DNA from: Thermomicrobiaceae bacterium
GTDB taxonomy: Bacteria > Chloroflexota > Chloroflexia > Thermomicrobiales > Thermomicrobiaceae
NCBI GenBank assembly: GCA_007124395.1
Contig: SLFF01000111.1
Coordinates: 1 to 5,587, forward strand
DNA length: 5,587 bases
Reading direction: 5' to 3'
In this document: positions 1-4,932 of the stretch, one piece after another
Layout of the letters: every line of letters starts with the position of its first letter
How positions within the stretch are numbered: position 1 is the first letter of the stretch
Translations under genes and position numbers: made by a program
Notes under the pieces: generated by a model
Database searches by the model: none
Told to the model about the DNA's origin: nothing
The model's input: only the letters and a program-made list of their open reading frames with translations

Positions 1-52
1 AATCACTCCAAGTCCTCGATCATCCTTCATGCTGGAAAGGTCAATACGGAAA

Positions 53-358
53 ATGACTGCCATTCCTTCAATGCCTAAGAACCTGATCGGCTCCGGCCAA
101 TCGACAGATCAGAATGAAGACCTCGTCCTCGGCCTCCCACTGGAAGTCGAAGACAGGACGATCTATCCCGTCTTTCGACAGGCTGTTGCCCCGGGAGATG
201 AAAAGACCTCGCCGCGGCAGGTCGGGTATCTGGAAGTCTCCGACGAACGCAGCGATTACACCTCGCTCGAACCGGATCCGAAGCCGATGCTGCTAATTCC
301 GGTGGTGGCAGTGCTGCTCCTGATCGCCCTGTTTCTGATCCGCCGCGCATCGCAATAG
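53..358 (+). CDS. small protein with a C-terminal membrane anchor, function unknown
   Basis: About 101 residues from the ATG at 53, which has a purine-rich GGAAAGG at 34-40 (12 nt away, rather far). An ATG at 29 in the same frame has no visible ribosome binding site. The frame is also open to the window edge, so the gene could start upstream and be partial here. The first ~78 residues are hydrophilic. They contain a stretch (NEDLVLGLPLEVEDRTIYPVF) loosely like the start of the sporulation protein family GerW/YtfJ (VxGxPxxxxxxTIxPV), but the match is too weak for a name. Residues ~80-96 (LLIPVVAVLLLIALFLI) form one membrane segment, followed by RRASQ. The positive tail suggests a single-pass protein with most of its mass on one side, or tail-anchored topology. 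The 81-nt gap to the next gene gives no strong operon signal. Function unknown. Confidence 0.6.
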   Translation: MTAIPSMPKNLIGSGQSTDQNEDLVLGLPLEVEDRTIYPVFRQAVAPGDEKTSPRQVGYLEVSDERSDYTSLEPDPKPMLLIPVVAVLLLIALFLIRRASQ

Positions 359-439
359 ACGCGCATCTGGCGGCTATATCTGGTAGTCTGCTCACGTTAT
401 CAAGATGGCGCTCCACCTCGGAAGGAACCAGCAGCACTG

Positions 440-832
440 ATGCTCGATGCCAAAATACGGGACATTCTGGAGAAGACCTACTTCGGCGTTCTCGCTACGA
501 TTAACAAAGATGGAACCCCGCAACAGACCGTCATGTGGTACGAACTCATTGACGGCCGGATCATGATGAACACGGAAGCAGGTCGACTCAAGGAGCACAA
601 CCTCAACCGTGATCCCAGGGTTTCGGTCTGCATCGAAGACAAGTACAACTACGTCACGCTGACCGGGCAGGCAACGCTCGATTATGATCCAGAACGCTCC
701 CAGGCTGACATCGCGCGACTGGCACGCCGGTACCATCAACCAGAGAAAGCCGAACAACTCGTCGACAGCTTCCAGAAGGAAAAGCGGATTACGATCTGGA
801 TCGACATCGAGAACGTGGTCACGAAGTTCTGA
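440..832 (+). CDS. F420-dependent PPOX-class oxidoreductase (Rv1155-like)
   Basis: 130 residues, the usual length for the single-domain split-barrel flavin/deazaflavin-binding proteins (pyridoxamine 5'-phosphate oxidase fold; F420-dependent families such as Rv1155). Visible hallmarks are the N-terminal FGVLATINKDGTPQQTVMWY (residues 15-34; LAT then DGxPxxxxMWY), the GRLKEHNLNRDPRVSVCI segment (48-65) expected to contact the cofactor phosphate, and VTLTGQATL (72-80). Members act in the cytosol, usually as dimers, and use reduced F420 or bind FMN; the substrate cannot be read from sequence. GGAAGGA lies at 420-426, 13 nt before the ATG. The next gene, 41 nt downstream, makes F420 (cofE), which supports F420 rather than FMN as cofactor. 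An FMN-binding relative remains possible. The stop is TGA, which matters for judging the internal TGA at 2226. Confidence 0.88.
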   Translation: MLDAKIRDILEKTYFGVLATINKDGTPQQTVMWYELIDGRIMMNTEAGRLKEHNLNRDPRVSVCIEDKYNYVTLTGQATLDYDPERSQADIARLARRYHQPEKAEQLVDSFQKEKRITIWIDIENVVTKF

Positions 833-873
833 TCCCGGACCGGGCAGACACAGGTGAGGAGACGACCGCCGTC

Positions 874-1632
874 ATGGCAGCAGATATTCGAGTTCTCGGA
901 GTCGATGGTATTCCGGAGGCACGCGCCGGAGACGATAGCGCCCAGCTGGTGATCGATGGCCTGCATCATTCCGGCATCACGCTGGAAGATAACGATGTCG
1001 TGGTTGTCACGCACAAGCTGGTCTCCAAAGCGGAGGACCGGCTGGTCGATCTGCGCACCATTACTCCATCGGCCTTTGCAGAACGGCTGGCCAGCCAGTA
1101 CGACAAGGACCCCCGACAGATCGAGGTCGTGCTCCAGCAGAGCACCCGGATCGTCAAGATGGATCGGGGGGTGATTATCGCCGAGACGCCCCACGGGTTT
1201 ATCTGCGCCAACGCCGCGGTGGATGCCTCCAACGCGCCGGAATCCGAGCATGTGGTCCTCTTGCCGATCGACCCAGACGCTACCGCGCAACAGATTCGAA
1301 CCCGACTCCAGCAGGAAACCGGCAAACAGATCGCCGTCATCATCACCGACTCCTTCGGTCGACCCTGGCGAGCCGGGATCATCAATATCGCCATCGGTGT
1401 GGCCGGGATGTCGCCATTTCACGACTATCGAGGCGAGTACGACGAGCACGGCTACGAACTGCGGGCAACCGTCATCGCCGCGGCCGACGAGATCGCCTCA
1501 GCCGCAGAGCTGGTGATGGGCAAGCTCGACCGGCGGCCAGTTGCTGTTGTCCGGGGGTATGATTACGCACACAGCGATACCGCAAGCGGCCGGGAACTGG
1601 TGATGGATCCAGCCAAGGATCTCTTCCGATAG
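874..1632 (+). CDS. cofE: coenzyme F420-0:L-glutamate ligase
   Basis: 252 residues. CofE adds glutamates to F420-0 using GTP and divalent metal, forming the poly-glutamate tail of coenzyme F420 in the cytosol. Family signatures visible: THKLVSKAED (46-55), MDRGVIIAETPHGFICANAAVDASN-type core (MDRG at 96-99, ETPHGF from 104, ANAAVDASN ~113-121), and the strongly conserved TDSFGRPWRAG (158-168), followed by the NIAIGVAG segment. The length matches a stand-alone ligase as in archaea. The C-terminal nitroreductase-like, FMN-binding domain that is fused in actinobacterial FbiB is absent. If this organism makes dehydro-F420-0 from phosphoenolpyruvate, the reductase must be encoded elsewhere. AGGTGAGGAG at 852-861 precedes the ATG by 12 nt. 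The gene sits 41 nt after a probable F420-dependent enzyme and 33 nt before a small Cys-rich gene, so the three are likely co-transcribed. Confidence 0.95.
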   Translation: MAADIRVLGVDGIPEARAGDDSAQLVIDGLHHSGITLEDNDVVVVTHKLVSKAEDRLVDLRTITPSAFAERLASQYDKDPRQIEVVLQQSTRIVKMDRGVIIAETPHGFICANAAVDASNAPESEHVVLLPIDPDATAQQIRTRLQQETGKQIAVIITDSFGRPWRAGIINIAIGVAGMSPFHDYRGEYDEHGYELRATVIAAADEIASAAELVMGKLDRRPVAVVRGYDYAHSDTASGRELVMDPAKDLFR

Positions 1633-1665
1633 CTGGCCCGGTTGAACCGCAGGAGGTGACGTTCC

Positions 1666-2004
1666 GTGCCATTGATCATGCGCCGAACCGGTTTCGATTT
1701 CTTCCCCGCTGCCCGTTGTACACACTGCGGCACCGAGTTCGATCGAGCCAATGCCGGGTACGCAGCCTGGCCGGTCGACGTCCTCACCAATCCCCCATTC
1801 GTTGATGTCCAGTTGCTCTGTTGCGATGACTGTCTGGACGCCTTTAGCGCCGAACATGAGGACGAAGGCGAGTGGATCGCCACCCCGTTTGCCGTCTATC
1901 TGGCAAACCTCATCGTCACGCTGGGGATCGATATCGATGCCGTGCTCGACACCGAGCAGGCCAGTGTGGCGGCGGAGAATACTCGCGATCAAGCCCCGGA
2001 CTGA
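1666..2004 (+). CDS. small Cys-rich (zinc-ribbon-like) protein, function unknown
   Basis: 112 residues from a GTG start. The start is set by a near-perfect Shine-Dalgarno AGGAGGTGA at 1651-1659, 6 nt away; the in-frame ATG at 1678 is too distant from it. I do not recognise the family. Two cysteine pairs are visible, C18-x2-C21 (ARCTHCGTEF) and C53-x2-C56 (LLCCDDCLDAF, with an extra C52). They are 31 residues apart and could bind one Zn(II) in a zinc-ribbon manner. The C-terminal half (residues ~60-112) is acidic, lacks cysteine, and has a mildly hydrophobic stretch AVYLANLIVTLGIDI (~75-89) that is too polar and short to call a membrane helix. The gene starts 33 nt after cofE, so it is probably in the same transcript. 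A link to F420 biology is suggested only by position. Confidence 0.75.
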   Translation: MPLIMRRTGFDFFPAARCTHCGTEFDRANAGYAAWPVDVLTNPPFVDVQLLCCDDCLDAFSAEHEDEGEWIATPFAVYLANLIVTLGIDIDAVLDTEQASVAAENTRDQAPD

Positions 2005-2096
2005 TTCTTGCGTCTCACTCTCTCAGGCGACCTACTTTATGGTTGGTCGTAGCGAACTAATTGCCAGCCAAGCCTTTTGTATATGAGAGGGTCCAC

Positions 2097-2573
2097 ATGA
2101 CGACCACGTCCCCGGGCGCCCAGGCACCATCGCTCAACATGCTCGACGCCACTGGGCAAACCCACAATCTTCGCGACTACGTCGGTCACAACAACGTTGT
2201 CCTCGTGATGCTTCGGGGCCTCTGGTGACCAGTCTGCCGCGGGCATCTGACGCAGTTGCGTCAGGATTATGACAAGTTTGTCCAGCGTGACACCGAAGTC
2301 ATCGCGATTGGCACAGACAAATCGGATAAAATGGCCAGCTTCTGGGAAAAAGAACAACTTCCCTTCCCGGGCATCCCTGATCCAGACAAAGAGCATCTGG
2401 ACGTCCTGGGTCAGGAATTCAAACTCCTGAAGTTCGGACGCATGCCGGGCGTGATAACCATCGGCAAAAACGGGGTGATCCACAATGCGCACTACGGCAA
2501 CCACGCCGGAGACATTCCCTCCAATGAGGATGTCCTGGCAATGATCGACGAGCTGAATCAGGCGGCCGACTAG
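2097..2573 (+). CDS. selenocysteine-containing peroxiredoxin-like protein (UxxC active site; TGA at 2226-2228 read as Sec)
   Basis: 158 residues if the in-frame TGA is read as selenocysteine (Sec44). The reading frame is open on both sides. Residues 1-43 give a thioredoxin-fold N-terminus (APSLNMLDATGQTHNLRDYVG, then VVLVMLRGLW). After the TGA comes PVCRGHLTQLRQDYDKF. Relatives of the AhpC/TSA-like family have RGxWCPxCRxHLxQL here, so the TGA falls exactly on the first (peroxidatic) Cys of the CxxC, giving W43-U44-P45-V46-C47. The remainder is normal: EVIAIGTD, FPGIPDPDKEHLDVLGQEF, LKFGRMPGVITIGKNG and the family-typical ending HYGNHAGDIPSNEDVL. Expected role: thiol/selenol-based reduction of peroxides or disulfides in the cytosol. 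GAGAGGG at 2085-2091 is 5 nt before the ATG. A hairpin at 2247-2264 fits a bacterial SECIS. Alternatives are a nonsense mutation or an internal TTG start at 2256, which would lack the active site. TGA ends other genes here (832, 2004), so it is not a sense codon in general. Confidence 0.85.
2226..2264 (+). promoter_or_regulatory. putative bacterial SECIS element directing selenocysteine insertion
   Basis: Starting at the in-frame UGA (2226-2228), the mRNA contains a perfect inverted repeat, CTGACGCA (2247-2254) and TGCGTCAG (2257-2264). As a hairpin it makes a 7-bp stem with an AGUU apical loop. There are 25 nt between the UGA and this loop. Known bacterial SECIS elements lie inside the coding region just after UGA, with the apical loop about 16-37 nt downstream and a G among the first loop bases; this hairpin meets both rules. 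A smaller stem (TGCC 2235-2238 with GGCA 2242-2245) lies between, and GUC (2232-2234) could pair with GAC (2271-2273) to close the base. SelB binding is inferred. Confidence 0.72.
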
Positions 2574-2647
2574 CGCAATCTGACAACCGACAGGTGACAC
2601 CAGCCACCGTCCGTGGTTTAACGAATCAGTAATTCTGAGATCGTTGT

Positions 2648-2663
2648 CCGCGCAACAGCGCGG
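2648..2663 (+). promoter_or_regulatory. GC hairpin touching the ribosome binding site of the asparaginase gene
   Basis: CCGCGC (2648-2653) and GCGCGG (2658-2663) form a perfect 6-bp stem with an AACA loop. The 3' arm abuts and partly overlaps the GGGAGAGGAG ribosome binding site (2662-2671). It could lower or gate translation, or simply be GC-rich chance. No T tract follows, so it is not a classical terminator for the upstream gene. Confidence 0.3.
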
Positions 2664-2680
2664 GAGAGGAGCACGAACGC

Positions 2681-3637
2681 GTGGCAGGTGTCGTCGTCGG
2701 AAGCAGTAACGCACGCATCGGTATTCAGGCCGCAATCGACATTCTCGGCAACGGAGGAACGGCGCTCGATGCCGCCGTGGCCGCCGTGAAGCTGATCGAA
2801 GACTCACTGGACGATAACAGCGTCGGAACCGGAGGCATCCCCAACCTGCTCGGGCAGGTGGAGCTGGATGCCAGCATCATGCACGGCAAGAACCTCGCGT
2901 CTGGCGCAGTGGGAGCTGTGAAGGGCTATCCCAACCCGATCGAGATCGCCCGCAAGGTGATGGAAATCACGCCACACGTCATGCTGGCCGGTGAGGGCGC
3001 CGAGCTCTTCGCCAAGTATCACGGGTTCAGCACCGCTGAGTTGCTCACCGATGAAGCTCGCGATATCTGGAAAAGTCGCATCGAGAGCGGCGGCCCGGGC
3101 GAGCAGAAAATTGACGAAGATCGCTTCGAGCTCTTCAACAAGGCGGTCGCCGACTGGGCGAAACTCCTCCACAAAGAGATCTACGGCACCACCAACGTCA
3201 TCGTGCGGGACGACAACGGCGATATCGTCACCGCCGTCTCCACTAGTGGCTGGGGATTCAAATGGCCAGGCCGTCTGGGCGACTCCCCGATCATCGGCGC
3301 CGGCAACTATGCCGACAATCGCTTCGGTGGCGCAGCCTGCACCGGCCGTGGCGAGATGGCAATCCGGAGTGCAACCGCGCACAGCGTCATCATGTATCTC
3401 CGTCACGGAAAATCACTCGATGCTGCCGTTCGTGAAGCGATGGAAGACCTCAACCAGCTCGCCGATCCGTTTGCCGAGCGCTCGAACACCATGAACATCG
3501 TGGCCATGGATCGTGAAGGGCAAGTCACCGCCGCTTCGACCGGTGACACCGCCACCTACGTCTACCAGACCACCGATATGAACGCGTTCGAGGAACGAAC
3601 CCGGACCCATGTTCCGCTCGAGGGGCTGGACAGCTAG
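2681..3637 (+). CDS. N4-(beta-N-acetylglucosaminyl)-L-asparaginase / isoaspartyl peptidase family (T2 Ntn-hydrolase)
   Basis: 318 residues from GTG, set by GGGAGAGGAG at 2662-2671, 9 nt upstream. Proteins of this family fold as a precursor and cut themselves before a Thr that becomes the nucleophile, then hydrolyse asparagine-type amides (glycosylasparagine, asparagine or isoaspartyl peptides). Visible signatures: NGGTALDAAVAAVKLIED (residues ~25-42); a GTGGIPN and VELDASIMHG pair that points to the glycosylasparaginase branch; then, after a variable linker, GTTNVIVRDDNGDIVTAVST with predicted nucleophile T170. GRLGDSPIIGAGNYADN follows (R198 and D201 match the substrate carboxylate-binding Arg/Asp of the family), and then CTGRGE (T221). 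Relatives usually have GTVGxV or DTIGMV at the cleavage site, so GTTN is slightly unusual. No signal peptide is seen, so it is probably cytosolic. Exact substrate is not determined. It lies 107 nt after the selenoprotein gene, with no clear functional tie. Confidence 0.9.
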   Translation: MAGVVVGSSNARIGIQAAIDILGNGGTALDAAVAAVKLIEDSLDDNSVGTGGIPNLLGQVELDASIMHGKNLASGAVGAVKGYPNPIEIARKVMEITPHVMLAGEGAELFAKYHGFSTAELLTDEARDIWKSRIESGGPGEQKIDEDRFELFNKAVADWAKLLHKEIYGTTNVIVRDDNGDIVTAVSTSGWGFKWPGRLGDSPIIGAGNYADNRFGGAACTGRGEMAIRSATAHSVIMYLRHGKSLDAAVREAMEDLNQLADPFAERSNTMNIVAMDREGQVTAASTGDTATYVYQTTDMNAFEERTRTHVPLEGLDS

Positions 3638-3665
3638 ACCCGTTGCTAAAGACCTTGACAAATAT

Positions 3666-3689
3666 ATCGGCAACCCGTTCAAGTTCGCC
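3666..3689. repeat. 24-bp direct repeat, copy 1
   Basis: This segment (starts ATCGGCAACCCG, ends TTCAAGTTCGCC) recurs at 3779-3802 with one difference (A3672 against G3785), 113 nt downstream. It lies between the asparaginase stop and the molybdopterin-protein start. The copies bracket a G/C-rich palindrome, which suggests a dispersed intergenic repeat rather than coding sequence. Confidence 0.7.
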
Positions 3690-3710
3690 CAGGTCAAGCT
3701 CGACTTGAAC

Positions 3711-3752
3711 CTCTCCCTCTCCCAGTATTTGGGAGGGGGCCGGGGTGAGGGC
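3711..3752. repeat. palindromic REP-like intergenic element
   Basis: CCCTCTCCCA (3715-3724) pairs with TGGGAGGGGG (3730-3739) over 10 bp, with one G-U pair in RNA and a 5-nt loop GTATT. The flanks continue as CT-rich on the left and GGCCGGGGTGAGGG on the right. Sequences of the CCCTCTCCC...GGGAG...GGGGTGAGGG type are common dispersed intergenic palindromes in high-GC bacteria. I recognise the style but cannot confirm copy number. It could also weaken read-through after the asparaginase gene, though no T tract follows it. Confidence 0.6.
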
Positions 3753-3778
3753 CACTGCGCCTTTTCAGCTCCATGGAA

Positions 3779-3802
3779 ATCGGCGACCCGTTCAAGTTCG
3801 CC
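3779..3802. repeat. 24-bp direct repeat, copy 2
   Basis: 23 of 24 bases match copy 1 at 3666-3689. This copy ends 19 nt before a possible -10 box (GATAAT, 3821-3826). A long open frame starting at ATG 3773 runs through the repeat into the molybdopterin protein. That extension encodes repeat sequence and has no ribosome binding site, so the gene start was placed downstream. Confidence 0.7.
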
Positions 3803-3826
3803 AGCACCGGAACAATGGCTGATAAT
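3797..3826 (+). promoter_or_regulatory. possible sigma70-type promoter for the molybdopterin-protein/deaminase operon
   Basis: GATAAT at 3821-3826 matches TATAAT in five of six positions. The best -35 at 18-nt spacing is TTCGCC (3797-3802), only three of six, and it lies inside repeat copy 2. Transcription would begin near 3833 and yield a leader of about 45 nt before the ATG at 3878. The weak -35 keeps confidence low. Confidence 0.3.
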
Positions 3827-3845
3827 CTTGTGAGAAGAGGTGGCA

Positions 3846-3902
3846 ATGAATCACAACCATGCAGAGAGCGATCAGACATGCGACGAACGCGAGAACAGGT
3901 AA
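3846..3902 (+). CDS. possible 18-residue leader reading frame overlapping the molybdopterin-protein start
   Basis: ATG at 3846 has the best ribosome binding site in this region (AAGAGGTGG, 3835-3843). It opens an 18-codon frame (MNHNHAESDQTCDERENR) ending in TAA at 3900-3902. It overlaps the presumed start of the next gene (3878) in another frame. It could be a leader that couples translation, the true N-terminus of the next protein displaced by an indel, or a chance frame. The peptide is hydrophilic and has no recognised family. Confidence 0.3.
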   Translation: MNHNHAESDQTCDERENR

Positions 3903-4903
3903 GCCATTTATCCCCGTCTTCGCTCCCTGGAGCGGTCCTTTGTCGGGATCTGACACTCCAGACGGACAACGGGCGGGTGTCACTCCGACGTGGCACCCCA
4001 CTGACTGAAGCACTGGAGCGCATTCCCGACAGCGCCGGGGATACCGAGCTCCACCTTCTGGTTCCGGACGAGGACGACATCACCCAGGAAGCCGCCTCCG
4101 AACAGATCGCCCGGGCGCTGGTCGGTTCCGGGCTGCAGTCGACCGAACCCCATCAGGGACAGGTAGATCTCAGAGCCGCCACCACAGGAGTGCTGCGGAT
4201 CGATGCCGAGGCCGTGATCCGGCTCAACGAGACCGGCCTGACACTGATCGCCACGGCACTGGATGGGCGTGTCGTCGAGCCAGATGAAACGGTAGCGATC
4301 GTCAAAGCGAGCGAACTCCTGGTCTCCGCAGCCGCAATCCAGCAGGCGATGGAGGGCATCGATCGATCCCCGGTGATTCACGTCCGACCGTTCACCAGAA
4401 AACGGGTCGCGCTTCTGGCCGGAGATCGCATCCGGGAGCAGAACCTGAACGTTTCCTCGAAGCATCTGGCGGCCGGGCTGGAGCGCTACGGCGCCGAACT
4501 CAGCGAGGTCCGAAAGATCCCGGACGACCCGGCCGGCATTGCAGCAACATATCGGGAGATGCTGGAAGCCGATATCGAACTGATTCTGGTGGCTGGATCG
4601 ATCGTGCTGGACCCGGAAGATCCGTATCTGACCGCAATCGAGCAGATCGACGCCACCCTGGTTCGACGCGGCGCCCCGATCGACCCCGGCACCATGTTCT
4701 GGGTCGCCCGGAAAGACGATGTCCACGTCTTCGGGCTGGCCTCCTGCGAGATGTACGGCAAATTGTCGATCATCGACCTCTTTCTGCCCTATGCGCTCGC
4801 CGGGGAGACGATCGACGATTCACTGATCAGCCGGCTCGGGTATGGTGGACTGCTGAACGACACGCACATTGCCCGTCGTCCCGCAGCCTGGCGGCAGGAA
4901 TAA
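3878..4903 (+). CDS. molybdopterin-binding protein (MoCF/MoeA-like domain)
   Basis: 341 residues from the ATG at 3878. The frame is open to ATG 3773, but that 35-residue extension runs through an intergenic repeat without a ribosome binding site. The 3878 start has only a weak GAGAG at 3863-3867. The N-terminal half begins with PGAVLCRDLTLQTDNGRVSLRRGTPLT (compare VGxVLxHDI...FKKGxxI of relatives) and includes an EDDITQEAASEQIARAL segment. A C-terminal MoCF-type fold starts at RVALLAGDRI (from residue 176). It carries ILVAGSIVLDPEDPYLTAI (around G240, D245, D248), then RRGAPIDPGTMFWVA and GLASCEMYGK, the counterparts of the TGG...D.D.T and GxPxxPG elements of MoaB/MoeA proteins. It probably binds molybdopterin or Mo cofactor in the cytosol. 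It is shorter than MoeA (~400) and divergent, so insertase activity is not assured. It precedes a deaminase gene by 29 nt. Confidence 0.82.
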   Translation: MRRTREQVSHLSPSSLPGAVLCRDLTLQTDNGRVSLRRGTPLTEALERIPDSAGDTELHLLVPDEDDITQEAASEQIARALVGSGLQSTEPHQGQVDLRAATTGVLRIDAEAVIRLNETGLTLIATALDGRVVEPDETVAIVKASELLVSAAAIQQAMEGIDRSPVIHVRPFTRKRVALLAGDRIREQNLNVSSKHLAAGLERYGAELSEVRKIPDDPAGIAATYREMLEADIELILVAGSIVLDPEDPYLTAIEQIDATLVRRGAPIDPGTMFWVARKDDVHVFGLASCEMYGKLSIIDLFLPYALAGETIDDSLISRLGYGGLLNDTHIARRPAAWRQE

Positions 4904-4932
4904 ACCAACAGAGAGCGAAGGGGAGGATTTCG

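Noticed and set aside
736..1449. 237-residue minus-strand frame opposite cofE
   Set aside because: Shadow of a well-supported plus-strand gene in GC-rich DNA, with no family features and no ribosome binding site.
2005..2096. Promoter for the selenoprotein gene (TTGCGT at 2008, TACTTT at 2033, or TATAT at 2080)
   Set aside because: Boxes match poorly or have wrong spacing; the 92-nt gap suggests separate control, but I cannot place a promoter with confidence.
2226..2228. TGA as a nonsense mutation (pseudogene) or as a reassigned sense codon
   Set aside because: The rest of the frame is intact and family-like, the TGA sits exactly on the catalytic Cys, and a SECIS-like hairpin follows. TGA ends other genes here (832, 2004), so the code is not reassigned. 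A recent nonsense mutation is not fully excluded.
2256..2573. 105-residue reading frame starting at TTG as an independent gene
   Set aside because: It has no ribosome binding site of its own and would begin in the middle of the conserved redoxin fold, after the active site. It is better explained as the part of the selenoprotein after the Sec codon.
2037..2807. 256-residue minus-strand frame opposite the selenoprotein and asparaginase start
   Set aside because: Low-complexity Arg/Val-rich composition typical of antisense shadows; it spans two real genes and their spacer.
3655..3660. Perfect -35 box TTGACA
   Set aside because: No -10-like hexamer at 16-19 nt downstream (the sequence there is around CGTTCAAGTTC), so a promoter is not supported.
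3773..3877. Upstream extension of the molybdopterin protein from ATG 3773 (376 residues)
   Set aside because: The added residues are translated intergenic repeat, there is no ribosome binding site at 3773, and ~340 residues fits the family better.
3980..4726. 248-residue minus-strand frame opposite the molybdopterin-binding gene
   Set aside because: Antisense shadow; no recognisable domain, while the plus strand encodes a clear MoCF-type protein.
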